Source of the DNA: Candidatus Limnocylindrales bacterium
GTDB lineage: Bacteria; Moduliflexota; Moduliflexia; Moduliflexales; JAUQPW01
Length of the DNA stretch: 64,000 nt
Direction: 5' to 3'
NCBI GenBank assembly: GCA_035559535.1
Contig: DATMBG010000022.1
Span: forward strand, 1 to 64,000
Shown: positions 42,676 through 51,762 of the stretch, piece after piece
Position numbering within the stretch: position 1 is the stretch's first letter
Layout: every line of letters begins with the position of its first letter
Translations under genes and position numbers: made by a program
The notes under the pieces: generated by a model
Database searches by the model: none
What the model was told of the DNA's origin: nothing
What the model saw: only the letters and a program-made list of their open reading frames with translations

Positions 42676-45600
42676 TTAGCTACTTAGAACGGGTGCTTTA
42701 AAACTCAGTTGTCCGCTTTCGTGACGAGAGAGATAGGGTTTTGGTTTGGCTCCGGACTGTTTGGGAACCACTTTCCAGAATAAAGGTTGATACTGATCCC
42801 ATTTGGTCAGAATATTTCGGGCATGCTGGCTATGGGTCAGTTGCACGTGGCGACTGATCAGGATCTGAAGGGTAGCCACATCCTCGCTATCCTGAACTTT
42901 TTCCAGGGTGACCAATTCCGGGTTGTATTTCTTTGGAAACTCTCCTTTAGGATCAAATACATAAGCCAGTCCACCCGTCATGCCGGCACCGAAATTCCTA
43001 CCGGTTTCTCCCAAAACCACCACAATACCTCCGGTCATATACTCACAGCCATGGTCTCCAACCCCTTCGATAACAGCTAAAGCCCCACTATTCCGAACGG
43101 CAAACCTTTCTCCTGCACGACCCGCTGCGTAGAGACTCCCACCTGTAGCACCGTATAGAACTGTATTACCGATAATGGTGTTTTCATGGCTACTAAAAGC
43201 AGCCTCTGAAGGAGGCATAATGGTAATTTCCCCACCGTGCATCCCCTTACCAACATAATCGTTCGCCTCCCCGATGAGGGTCAATCGCAATCCATCGATG
43301 CAGAATGCTCCGAAGCTCTGACCGGCACTTCCCTGGAATTCACAGTCAATGGTAATACCATTGGGTAATCCTTTGTCTCCGTACCGGTAGGCAATTTCTC
43401 CGGCCACTTTAGCTCCTGTAGCCCGATGCACATTACGAATACGATAGGCAAGCTTGACCGAATTACGGCCATCCAAGGCTTCTTTGGCATCCTGGAGGAT
43501 CTGGTCATCCAGAGGTGCATCTACTTCGTTATATTCAATGATATGGCGAAGGGGTTTCTTACCTGTGGGATCGGCCGGAGCCAGAATTTTACTTAAGTTG
43601 ACCAAAGCCGCTTTGGGGTGATCTGTGATTTTTATTTGCTCCAGAAGATCTGTACGACCGATAATTTCATCTAGTTTTCGGAATCCCAAGGATGCCAGGA
43701 TTCTCCGCACATCTTCGGCCAGGAATTGGAAAAAGTGGACTACCATTTCCGGAGTTCCTTCATACTTGGCGCGTAGTTTGGGATCTTGGGTTGCCACACC
43801 CACCGGACAGGTATTGAGGTGACATTGACGAACCATCTTACAGCCGGCTGCCACCACGGCCCCCGATCCAAACCCATATTCTTCGGCACCCAGCATGGCG
43901 GCAATTACGACATCTCGTGCGGTTTTGAGTCCACCATCCACCCGCACGACAATTTGATGCCTTAACCCGTTCATGACCAGGACCTGTTGTGTTTCTGCAA
44001 GCCCTAATTCCCAGGGGCTTCCGGCATTTTTGATGGAGCTCAGAGGGGAGGCTCCGGTTCCCCCATCATGTCCACTGATCTGAACAATATCGGCTTTGGC
44101 TTTGGCAACCCCTGCGGCAATGGTTCCGACCCCGGCTTCGGCCACGAGTTTGACGGATACTTTCACTCTAGGGTTAACCTGCTTGAGGTCGTAGATGAGT
44201 TGAGCCAGGTCTTCAATACTGTAAATATCATGGTGAGGGGGTGGAGAAATCAGGGTAACACCGGGAACCGAATGTCGGATGGCGGCAATCTCTGCAGAAA
44301 CTTTATGCCCGGGAAGTTGCCCACCTTCCCCCGGTTTGGAGCCCTGGGCAATTTTAATTTCCAATTCCTTGGTAGCCGAAGCCAGGTATTCCGGGGTTAC
44401 ACCAAAACGGCCTGAAGCCACCTGTTTGGTCGTACTATTGGCCCAATCTCCATTGGGGCGTCTTTTATATCGGGCAGGATCTTCTCCTCCCTCCCCACTA
44501 CTCATCTTAGCTCCCAGACGGTTCACGGCAATGGCCAGGGTTTCATGGGTTTCCCGGCTCAGCGCTCCGTGGGACATTCCCGAAATACAAAACCGCTTCC
44601 AGATATTTTCGGCAGGTTCGACTTCTTCCAGGGGGATGGGATTACCCGGCTTGAACCTCAATAAATCCCGAAGGGCCAGAGGCTCTCGGGAGTTGACCAG
44701 TTCGGTATATTTGAGAAACTCCTGAAAATCCCCCTTCTGCACGGCACTGTGGAGGGCTTTAATCATGGGAGGATTAAAGGCATGGGCTTCACCGCCCTTC
44801 TTAAACTTGTATTCTCCTCCATGATCCAATTCTAACTTCTCCACCTTGGCAAAGGCTTCCCGATGACGAGTTATGGCATCCTCGGCCAGTTCCTTTAAGC
44901 CGATACCTCCGATCTGGGAAGGGGTCCCTGTAAAGTAACGATTAATCAATTCCTCGCTTAGCCCAATAGCTTCGAAAATTTGACCTCCATGATAACTGTT
45001 CAGGGTGGAAATACCCATCTTGGACATGACTTTAAGCAACCCTTTGTTAAGGCTGGTTTTATACCGCTTGAGGGCCTGTTCCTCGTCCATATCTTTGATG
45101 ACGCCTCGCCGGACCATATCCCGGATCGTCAGCAAAGTGAGATAAGGATTAATGGCGCTGGCACCATACCCTATCAAAACAGCAAAATGATGGACCTCTC
45201 GAGGTTCTCCTGACTCGACCAGAAGACTGACCTTCATTCGGGTCTTTTCTCGGAGGAGATGGTGGTGGACGGCCCCCACAGCAAGAAGCATAGGAATAGG
45301 CGCATGGGCTTCATCGACCCCTCGATCACTCAAAATAAGCAAAGACTTCCCCTCCGTGATGGATTGACTGGCCTTTTCACACAGGTTATTTAAAGCTTCT
45401 TCCATCCCCTGAGGTCCTTTGGCTACTTCAAAAAGGGTTGATAAGGTAACCGACATTAAAGAAAGATTTTTCTCTCCCACCTGTCGCAGGGTCTCCAGTT
45501 CGTGATCGAGCAGAATAGGACTGGATAGGTGCATGAGCCGGGCATGCTCTTCGGTCTCTTCCAGCATACTTTTGGTTCCACCCAGATACATGCTGAGGGA

Positions 45601-47229
45601 CATAACCAGCTCTTCCCGGAGGTGATCGATGGCCGGATTGGTAACCTGGGCAAAGAGTTGCTTAAAATAAGAATAAAGCAGTTTGGGCTTTTTGGATAAA
45701 ACAGCCAGCGGTGTATCGTCCCCCATAGACCCAACCGGTTCCTTTAATTCGGCCACCATAGGGGTTAGAATGAGGTCTAGATCTTCCGTCGTAAACCAAA
45801 AGGCTTTTTGTTGCCGGAGGAGCTGATTTCGATCAATGTAAGGGGCTTTATCTTCCGGGGGTTTTATATGTTTATCCAAGCGGAATAAATGGCGCTGGAC
45901 CCAATGGGCATAGGGATTCCGATCTCCCATCATGGTTTTGATGTCTTTATTGGTCAAGAGTTTGCCTTTTTTGGTATCTACCGCAATCATTTCACCCGGT
46001 CCAAGACGCCCTTTCTTAATCACAAAGCGATCTTCCAGTTCGAAGACTCCCACTTCCGAGGCCAGTATGAACAGGCCATTGTCGGTAAGTTTATAACGAG
46101 CCGGTCTCAATCCATTCCGATCCAGGGTTGCTCCTACAAAAGTACCATCGCTAAAGGCAATGGCCGCAGGCCCATCCCAGGCCTCCGTGATGCAGGCATG
46201 GTACTCATAAAAGGCCCGATGCTGAGGATCCATATTGGGCATATTTTCCCAGGGCTCAGGAATGAGCATCATCTTAGAATGCAAGATATTCCGGCCCGAC
46301 ATGACCAAGAGTTCTAGTACATTATCTAATTTCGCAGAATCACTCCCTCCAGGTTGAATAACCGGTTTAAGTTTCTCAATCCGATCCCCCCATATCGAAG
46401 ACTCCAGTACGGCCTCTTTGGCATTCATCCAGTTTTCATTCCCTCGCAAGGTGTTAATCTCACCATTGTGGGCCAGCATACGAAACGGCTGGGCCAGGAA
46501 CCAGGTAGGAAAGGTATTGGTGCTATATCTCTGGTGAAAGACAGCCAAAGCCGTCTCGTAATGGGGATTACGAAGATCCAGATAATAGTGAGCCAATTGA
46601 GAGGCTACCAAAAGACCTTTATACACAATGGTCTTATGAGAAAATGAAGGAATGTAAAAATCGTTTATATTGGCCTCTCGAACCCGCCGCTCGATTTCCT
46701 TTCGAGCCAGATAAAGGGTCCTTTCATATTCCATGTCATCCAGTGACATGGCAATAGGCCTTCCAATCAGGAGTTGCTCGATATAAGGCTCGGTATTAAA
46801 AGCTTTTTCTCCCAAAGCCGATGGATCGGTTGGAACTGCCCTCCAACCAAAAATGTAAAGTCCGTACTGCGCCGCTACTTCCTCGATAATCTGGCGACAT
46901 TTTCTTCGACTTTCCAGCTCCCTGGGAAAGAAAATCATTCCTACGGCCAGATCCGAGTCTTTGGTGATCCGATATTCCAACCGTCCCAGGTCTCTTTGCA
47001 AAAGCTTCGTGGGAATCTGGGTGAGAACACCCGCACCGTCTCCTGTCTTCTGATCGGCATCAACGCCTCCTCGATGGGTGAGGTTGCTCACACATCTCAA
47101 GGCATTTTCCAGGATATCGTAACTTCGATTGCCTGAAATATCAGCAACAAACCCGACCCCACAGGCATCATGTTCATAGTCGGGTCTGTAGAGGAGATTT
47201 TGGGAGTAATACTCAGGTATTGAATTCAT
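42676..47229 (-). CDS. gltB: Glutamate synthase large subunit
   Basis: 1517 residues, full length. A short propeptide ends before Cys23 (HDACGVGFVADISG), the N-terminal nucleophile of the glutaminase domain after cleavage. Then come the central domain, an FMN-binding TIM barrel (GEGGEDPARY, SGHDGGTGASPL), the [3Fe-4S] ligands in CKMVRQCHLNTC around residues 1128-1140, and the C-terminal GXGXG beta-helix (GDHGCEYMTGGIVVVLG, GRNFGAGMTGG). It makes glutamate from glutamine and 2-oxoglutarate. The NADPH-binding small subunit gene gltD is not adjacent, so the partner lies elsewhere or ferredoxin is the donor. It assimilates ammonia such as that released by the nitrilase-type enzyme. Confidence 0.96.
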   Translation of the reverse strand: MNSIPEYYSQNLLYRPDYEHDACGVGFVADISGNRSYDILENALRCVSNLTHRGGVDADQKTGDGAGVLTQIPTKLLQRDLGRLEYRITKDSDLAVGMIFFPRELESRRKCRQIIEEVAAQYGLYIFGWRAVPTDPSALGEKAFNTEPYIEQLLIGRPIAMSLDDMEYERTLYLARKEIERRVREANINDFYIPSFSHKTIVYKGLLVASQLAHYYLDLRNPHYETALAVFHQRYSTNTFPTWFLAQPFRMLAHNGEINTLRGNENWMNAKEAVLESSIWGDRIEKLKPVIQPGGSDSAKLDNVLELLVMSGRNILHSKMMLIPEPWENMPNMDPQHRAFYEYHACITEAWDGPAAIAFSDGTFVGATLDRNGLRPARYKLTDNGLFILASEVGVFELEDRFVIKKGRLGPGEMIAVDTKKGKLLTNKDIKTMMGDRNPYAHWVQRHLFRLDKHIKPPEDKAPYIDRNQLLRQQKAFWFTTEDLDLILTPMVAELKEPVGSMGDDTPLAVLSKKPKLLYSYFKQLFAQVTNPAIDHLREELVMSLSMYLGGTKSMLEETEEHARLMHLSSPILLDHELETLRQVGEKNLSLMSVTLSTLFEVAKGPQGMEEALNNLCEKASQSITEGKSLLILSDRGVDEAHAPIPMLLAVGAVHHHLLREKTRMKVSLLVESGEPREVHHFAVLIGYGASAINPYLTLLTIRDMVRRGVIKDMDEEQALKRYKTSLNKGLLKVMSKMGISTLNSYHGGQIFEAIGLSEELINRYFTGTPSQIGGIGLKELAEDAITRHREAFAKVEKLELDHGGEYKFKKGGEAHAFNPPMIKALHSAVQKGDFQEFLKYTELVNSREPLALRDLLRFKPGNPIPLEEVEPAENIWKRFCISGMSHGALSRETHETLAIAVNRLGAKMSSGEGGEDPARYKRRPNGDWANSTTKQVASGRFGVTPEYLASATKELEIKIAQGSKPGEGGQLPGHKVSAEIAAIRHSVPGVTLISPPPHHDIYSIEDLAQLIYDLKQVNPRVKVSVKLVAEAGVGTIAAGVAKAKADIVQISGHDGGTGASPLSSIKNAGSPWELGLAETQQVLVMNGLRHQIVVRVDGGLKTARDVVIAAMLGAEEYGFGSGAVVAAGCKMVRQCHLNTCPVGVATQDPKLRAKYEGTPEMVVHFFQFLAEDVRRILASLGFRKLDEIIGRTDLLEQIKITDHPKAALVNLSKILAPADPTGKKPLRHIIEYNEVDAPLDDQILQDAKEALDGRNSVKLAYRIRNVHRATGAKVAGEIAYRYGDKGLPNGITIDCEFQGSAGQSFGAFCIDGLRLTLIGEANDYVGKGMHGGEITIMPPSEAAFSSHENTIIGNTVLYGATGGSLYAAGRAGERFAVRNSGALAVIEGVGDHGCEYMTGGIVVVLGETGRNFGAGMTGGLAYVFDPKGEFPKKYNPELVTLEKVQDSEDVATLQILISRHVQLTHSQHARNILTKWDQYQPLFWKVVPKQSGAKPKPYLSRHESGQLSFKAPVLSS

Positions 47230-47529
47230 AGTCTGGTGGTTCCTTGCTTTTACAAGCTATTGTAGTAAATACTACCCACGCAATACACACTATGGTGGCG
47301 CATTTATTTTTTATAGCGACTAACGAGTAGCCTTTAATTTATAAAATCGCCTACTTTTTGGGATAAGTTCCAAGATGGGGGTTAATTTAAAGCCTGCTAC
47401 GAGGCCACTCTCTCAATCCAGGAGAGATCCCATCTCGGTTAACTTTTGACAAAAAATAGACGTCTTTCTAAACTAAAATAAAGTTATAAAATTTGTCAAG
47501 GGGAATTTCCAAGAAGACCGATCTTATGG
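47230..47529. other. gltB leader and promoter region
   Basis: 300 bases between rfbB and gltB, both on the reverse strand. The region includes the promoter candidate at 47470-47499 and a leader of about 240 nt with a small GTAGT/ACTAC stem. No gene is seen. Confidence 0.4.
47470..47499 (-). promoter_or_regulatory. Candidate sigma70-type promoter for gltB
   Basis: On the reverse strand TTGACA (47499-47494) and TAGTTT (47475-47470) are 18 nt apart, in an AT-rich stretch about 240 nt before the gltB ATG. Confidence 0.4.
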
Positions 47530-48552
47530 TTAGCGATCTTGATACATTTTTTGGTAGTACGCCCGGTATTCTCCCGATTTGATTTTATACCACCAGTCTG
47601 CATGCTCGAGATACCATCGGATGGTTAATTTGAGACCCCCGGTGAAGTCATAGCAGGGTCTCCAGTCTAATTCTCTTTGAATTTTGCTGGAGTCTATAGC
47701 ATAGCGCCGATCATGTCCAGGCCTGTCCTTCACAAATCGAATCAGAGACTCGGGTTTATTCAACTCCTGTAATATCAATCTTACAATTTCCAGGTTGGTT
47801 TTTTCGTTACCCCCTCCGATATTATAAATCTCTCCCGGTTTACCCCTCTGCATAACCGCATCAATCGCCCTGCAGTGATCCTCTACGTATAACCAATCCC
47901 TTACATGCAGGCCATCTCCGTATACCGGAAGCTCTTTTCCTTCTAAGGCATTGGAAATCATCAATGGGATGAGCTTCTCCGGAAACTGATAGGGACCGTA
48001 ATTATTGGAACAGCGGGTTATGTTCACATTTAATCCGAAGGTTTTGTAATAAGCCCGTACCAAGAGATCTGCCGATGCTTTGCTGGCAGAATAAGGACTG
48101 TTCGGAGCTAAGGGAGATATTTCGGTAAAATAACCTTCTTTGTCCAGGGATCCATACACTTCATCGGTGGATATTTGAATGTACTTTTTCACCCCATATT
48201 TTTTTGCCGCCTCAAGGAGAACCTGGGTTCCTAAGACGTTGGTCCGAACAAAAATTCCAGGATCGGTGATACTCCTATCTACATGGGATTCTGCCGCAAA
48301 GTTTATGAGATAATCCACACCACCGGCAACGATTTCCTCCACAAGTTTTTCATCACAGATATCCCCTTTGATAAAGGTATAGTTCGGATGATTCTCAACG
48401 CTTTTGAGATTATCTAAATTGCCGGCATAGGTGAGTTTGTCTAAATTGATGATGTGAAATTGGGGATACTTTTCGAGGAGATACAATACAAAATTACTGC
48501 CGATAAAACCGGCACCACCTGTAACAAGTACGGTTACATCCTGTCCTTTCAT
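47530..48552 (-). CDS. rfbB: dTDP-glucose 4,6-dehydratase
   Basis: 340 residues. NAD-binding TGGAGFIGSNFV (11-22), FAAESHVDRSI, catalytic STDEVYG (Thr-Asp-Glu) and YSASKASAD (Tyr-x-x-x-Lys) are all present, together with NNYGPYQFPEKLIP and RDWLYVEDHC. This is the RmlB enzyme that makes dTDP-4-keto-6-deoxyglucose, the second step to dTDP-rhamnose and other deoxysugars. The rmlA, C and D genes are not next to it. A second sugar-nucleotide SDR gene is encoded 1 kb upstream. Confidence 0.95.
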   Translation of the reverse strand: MKGQDVTVLVTGGAGFIGSNFVLYLLEKYPQFHIINLDKLTYAGNLDNLKSVENHPNYTFIKGDICDEKLVEEIVAGGVDYLINFAAESHVDRSITDPGIFVRTNVLGTQVLLEAAKKYGVKKYIQISTDEVYGSLDKEGYFTEISPLAPNSPYSASKASADLLVRAYYKTFGLNVNITRCSNNYGPYQFPEKLIPLMISNALEGKELPVYGDGLHVRDWLYVEDHCRAIDAVMQRGKPGEIYNIGGGNEKTNLEIVRLILQELNKPESLIRFVKDRPGHDRRYAIDSSKIQRELDWRPCYDFTGGLKLTIRWYLEHADWWYKIKSGEYRAYYQKMYQDR

Positions 48553-48731
48553 CTAATTCAGGGTAAAACATTCGTGGAGACATCAGGTACCAAATCCTGA
48601 CCTATCTGACACATATCTTATCTTCTCCAGATTAAATTTCATAAACCTACTATCTACCGACAAATGCTTTACCCTTCTATTAATAATCCCGATTAATACC
48701 CATAGCAAGTTCCATAAGAAAATATAAACGT

Positions 48732-49256
48732 CTACTTTAGAATCGAAAGTGTAGGCTTCCCAATTGGAAGGTCCTGTTTGCTGGGATCCCACAGAATATA
48801 GACTTTACCGTAGGTTTCTTCGATGCTCTTGACAGTTTTAGCAGCCTCGTCAGCCGAAAGATCTGGAAGTTTGGCATCTACCTTGGGGATCTCTGTTTTA
48901 TGGTAGTGCCAGAGCTTTTTTTCCTTTGCATCGAACTTATTATAAATCTCCGGACCTACAATCACCTCCGTGGCTACCAGCCTGGCATCTGGATTATCAC
49001 TATCGTAAATCTGACATTGCGTCAGACCCCCGGCCACAGGCTTACAGTAATGATGGGCAATCATATCGGATTTACCTGGAAAATGCATTTTCGCATCAAC
49101 GTGAAGAGTCCATCCATCACTGGGTTTGGTTGCCATGGTGGGTTTGTTTTCTTCCATGGCCGCACCCACAGCTATTTGGATAGAATGAATGAGAAAGAAG
49201 CTCAGAAACAGAAATAGAATGAACCCGGTGTTTGGTTTGAAAATCCCTATGCCCAT
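48732..49256 (-). CDS. Secreted DUF1264 (OBAP-like) protein
   Basis: 174 residues from the ATG at 49256, which has an AAGGAGGAAGGAGGG site. A more upstream start would lie inside the terminator hairpin and is rejected. A signal peptide (FILFLFLSFFLIHSIQIAVGA) is followed by the DUF1264 pattern: DMIAHHYCKPVAGGLTQCQIYDSDNPDARLVATEVIV and KKLWHYHKTEI. In plants this family is found on oil bodies; bacterial function is unknown. The conserved His, Cys and Asp residues suggest metal or ligand binding. The mature protein is probably periplasmic. Confidence 0.8.
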   Translation of the reverse strand: MGIGIFKPNTGFILFLFLSFFLIHSIQIAVGAAMEENKPTMATKPSDGWTLHVDAKMHFPGKSDMIAHHYCKPVAGGLTQCQIYDSDNPDARLVATEVIVGPEIYNKFDAKEKKLWHYHKTEIPKVDAKLPDLSADEAAKTVKSIEETYGKVYILWDPSKQDLPIGKPTLSILK

Positions 49257-49280
49257 AACTTCCCTCCTTCCTCCTTGAAT

Positions 49281-49315
49281 GAAAAAAACAGCTCCTTGAG
49301 TAACCCTCAAGGAGC
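49281..49315 (-). terminator. Intrinsic terminator just upstream of the DUF1264 gene
   Basis: On the reverse strand a 10-bp perfect stem GCTCCTTGAG/CTCAAGGAGC (49315-49306 with 49300-49291) has a 5-nt loop and is followed by TGTTTTTTTC. It ends only about 10 nt before the ribosome binding site of the DUF1264 gene. It may end the transcript of the upstream SDR gene or act as an attenuator in the DUF1264 leader. Confidence 0.75.
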
Positions 49316-49528
49316 CATCTTCTTCAGAAGATATTCATCTCAGATGACGAAGAGACCTTACAACCCCTTTATCAAACTTTATCAGTTTGTCAATGTCAAG
49401 AAAAATCAAGAAAAATTTGGATAATTTTTTACTCGCCTGAACAACAGGCATGGAAAAGATAAGACTTCTCTGCAGAGGAAGAGTTATTCCCTTGAGGGAA
49501 GTCGGGGTCTTTGGAATCATTTTGGTAT

Positions 49529-50521
49529 CTATTCCCAGTAGTAGGACTTATATTTTTCATAATATTCAAAGGTCCTCCGAAGACCTTCTTCAAAGGAGAC
49601 TTTGGGTTCCCAGCCTACCGTTTTCTTAAACTTGGTATAATCGGCTATATAGTCACCGATTTCTATACGCTTGTGCTCTTCTGGAAAGGGAACCAGTTCA
49701 TAACTTCCTTCCCCATAAACCTCAATCATTTTTTTGACTAAATCTTCCAGGCTGATGGGAAATCCTCCGAGGTTATAAACCTGACCGTTGGTTTCTTCGC
49801 TGGCCATGGCCATTAGCATGGCTTCTACCACGTCATCCACGTAGTTGGTATCCCGGATTTGTTTCCCATCTCCAAAAATTTTCACCGTTTGCTTATCCAG
49901 AATTTGTCGGATGAACCAGTTAATAACCCCCTGACGGGGGTGTTTCATTTGATGGCGAGGCCCGTAAGTATTGGTAAGTCGCAGGGAAGTTGCCCGCAGG
50001 TTGTAGATTTCGTTATAGAGAATATGATACATTTCACCGGCAACATTGTTGATTCCGTTGACATCGATGGGATGTAGCGGGTGATCTTCATCGATCGGCA
50101 AATACCGGGCTCGACCGTACTGGCCTCGAGTTCCTGCAAAGAGAATTTTGACTTCGGGATTAAATTTTCTACAAGATTCCAGAATGGATAGCTGACTGAC
50201 ACAGTTAATCTCTAAATCCGTAAACGGATCTTTCATGCTATCGGTATGGCTCAGAGTCCCGGCCAGGTTGAAGATGTAATCTTTCTTCTGAACCAGATAG
50301 TTCATACTGGATCTATCTCGCACATCTGAAATATTCACCTTAACCTTGTCTTCTATACCATGGATATTAAAGATATTTCCACCGTATTCAGGAATGAGGG
50401 AATCCACCAGGGTTATACGGGCTCCTAAGGCAGCCAGGCGGTGAGCCAGGGTACTCCCAATAAACCCTAACCCTCCGGTGATCATAACCTCTTTGTTACG
50501 AAAGGCATTGTCGTAGTTCAT
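49529..50521 (-). CDS. NAD-dependent sugar epimerase/dehydratase lacking the Tyr-Lys pair
   Basis: 330 residues of extended short-chain dehydrogenase type. NAD-binding ITGGLGFIGSTLA (14-26), DSLIPEYGGN, and NLAGTLSHTDSMKDP; the C-terminal part has RLTNTYGPRHQMKHPRQG and DTNYVDDVVEAML. Where the catalytic YxxxK should stand the sequence reads DVNGINNVAGE, so both Tyr and Lys are replaced by Asn. Related proteins with a VNGINK-like motif exist among sugar-nucleotide epimerases, but here the Lys is also gone. It may use other residues or be a binding protein. Probable role in surface polysaccharide. Confidence 0.85.
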   Translation of the reverse strand: MNYDNAFRNKEVMITGGLGFIGSTLAHRLAALGARITLVDSLIPEYGGNIFNIHGIEDKVKVNISDVRDRSSMNYLVQKKDYIFNLAGTLSHTDSMKDPFTDLEINCVSQLSILESCRKFNPEVKILFAGTRGQYGRARYLPIDEDHPLHPIDVNGINNVAGEMYHILYNEIYNLRATSLRLTNTYGPRHQMKHPRQGVINWFIRQILDKQTVKIFGDGKQIRDTNYVDDVVEAMLMAMASEETNGQVYNLGGFPISLEDLVKKMIEVYGEGSYELVPFPEEHKRIEIGDYIADYTKFKKTVGWEPKVSFEEGLRRTFEYYEKYKSYYWE

Positions 50522-50675
50522 GGGAAGAAATAAAACGTAAAAGAGATCTCCTTTAATTTTGGAATTCCCCTTCTATTCTGTGGGCCAGAGGATTTTTAAG
50601 CTTTCCCCTTACACCTCTTCTACGTCGGAATAATAAAATGGCATTTCCAGGTCTTCCTCGGTCTAGCTCTTTAAC

Positions 50676-50705
50676 GTTTTACGTTTTGCCCTTTAATTTT
50701 GTCAA
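50676..50705 (-). promoter_or_regulatory. Candidate promoter for the SDR epimerase gene
   Basis: On the reverse strand TTGACA (50705-50700) and TAAAAC (50681-50676) are 18 nt apart, about 155 nt before the gene. The same stretch contains the ACGTAAAACG dispersed motif, so the match may be incidental. Confidence 0.3.
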
Positions 50706-50726
50706 GGGGATTCTGGAGATTTGGCC

Positions 50727-51629
50727 TTAAACTTCCAGTTCTACATAAACGGGAACATGATCTGAACCCGGCAAATGCGAGGTATGAGGAAGGGTAATCT
50801 TCTTTGCCTGATGGATAGATCTTATACCTTTAGCCAGGATATGATCGGTCTTTTGGCGGAAGTGGAATCCCAGGAATTTACCAAGGGTTAGAAAATGTCT
50901 GGAAGGGTCATCGGGATCGATATGGGAGAAAAGGTCACTGGTCCAGTCTATGGTCTCTGAGCAGTCTATATACCCCTGATTCAGGGCTATTTCTAGCACA
51001 CTTTGCGTATTCTTTCGGGCTTTGGGGGAACAAAACTCGCCTATGGTATTCAAGTCCCCACAGATGATATCCACATCGACTTTTTGCCGAGAATTTAAAA
51101 ACTTCAGAACGTGTTGAAGTTGGGCTCGCCGGTGGAGGGGACCCCCTGCAAAATCCATATGAACATTGGTAATCCGGATAAAGTAGCTCTTCAAACCTTC
51201 CTCTCCTTCCTTCGAAGGGAAGGGAAACGAAGGATCGGGTTGGGGGGATACCCGAAAGGTTTGGACAAAAGCCGATTTGGTATCCGGGGCTCCCCCTTCG
51301 GTCTTCTGTTTTTCGTACCACTTTAACCGACTAACCCGGGGAAGGGGAATCACTTCTTCGGCCATAGAAACCCAGTTTTCTTTAAAGATAAATCCATTTC
51401 CATACTCTTTATCCGGATAGGTCATCACTTTCCGATAACTCCATCGATATCCTTTTGGAAAACCTCGGAAAAGTCTGGAAAGTGTATTCTCCCCATTTTT
51501 AGGTATACAGGCTTCCTGAACAGCAATAACGTCTGCCTGTTGAAACTCCGGAATGGAGGTAAAGTGGGAAAAGAGACTATCGAAAGCAATACCTCGTTGG
51601 ATGTTATAGGTAATCAATTTGAGAATCAT
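50727..51629 (-). CDS. Endonuclease/exonuclease/phosphatase-fold protein
   Basis: 300 residues from the ATG at 51629, where the fold begins (LKLITYNIQRGIAFD); an upstream start would add 25 unrelated residues. Motifs in order: YNIQRG (Asn), VIAVQEA (metal Glu), HMDFAGGPLHRRAQ, CGDLNT (Asp/Asn), and the final SHLPGSDHVPVYVEL (Asp-His). All active residues of the EEP family are present, so a Mg2+-dependent phosphodiesterase or phosphatase is likely. No signal peptide is seen. It follows the protease gene on the reverse strand. Confidence 0.85.
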   Translation of the reverse strand: MILKLITYNIQRGIAFDSLFSHFTSIPEFQQADVIAVQEACIPKNGENTLSRLFRGFPKGYRWSYRKVMTYPDKEYGNGFIFKENWVSMAEEVIPLPRVSRLKWYEKQKTEGGAPDTKSAFVQTFRVSPQPDPSFPFPSKEGEEGLKSYFIRITNVHMDFAGGPLHRRAQLQHVLKFLNSRQKVDVDIICGDLNTIGEFCSPKARKNTQSVLEIALNQGYIDCSETIDWTSDLFSHIDPDDPSRHFLTLGKFLGFHFRQKTDHILAKGIRSIHQAKKITLPHTSHLPGSDHVPVYVELEV

Positions 51630-51762
51630 ACTCCGGAGTCTGAGGCCGGAAGTAGGTAAAACGCCCTCGTTTAAGGTTATCAGACAGGCTTCTGAGCCGT
51701 TCAAAAAAGGTTTCAGGCCCTATCTCCCGGCTTCTCCAACGATCAGAGAAGGGTAAACGGTA

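Noticed and set aside
48583-48792. 69-codon reverse frame overlapping the DUF1264 3' end
   Set aside because: It overlaps a clear gene in another frame and has no ribosome binding site or family.
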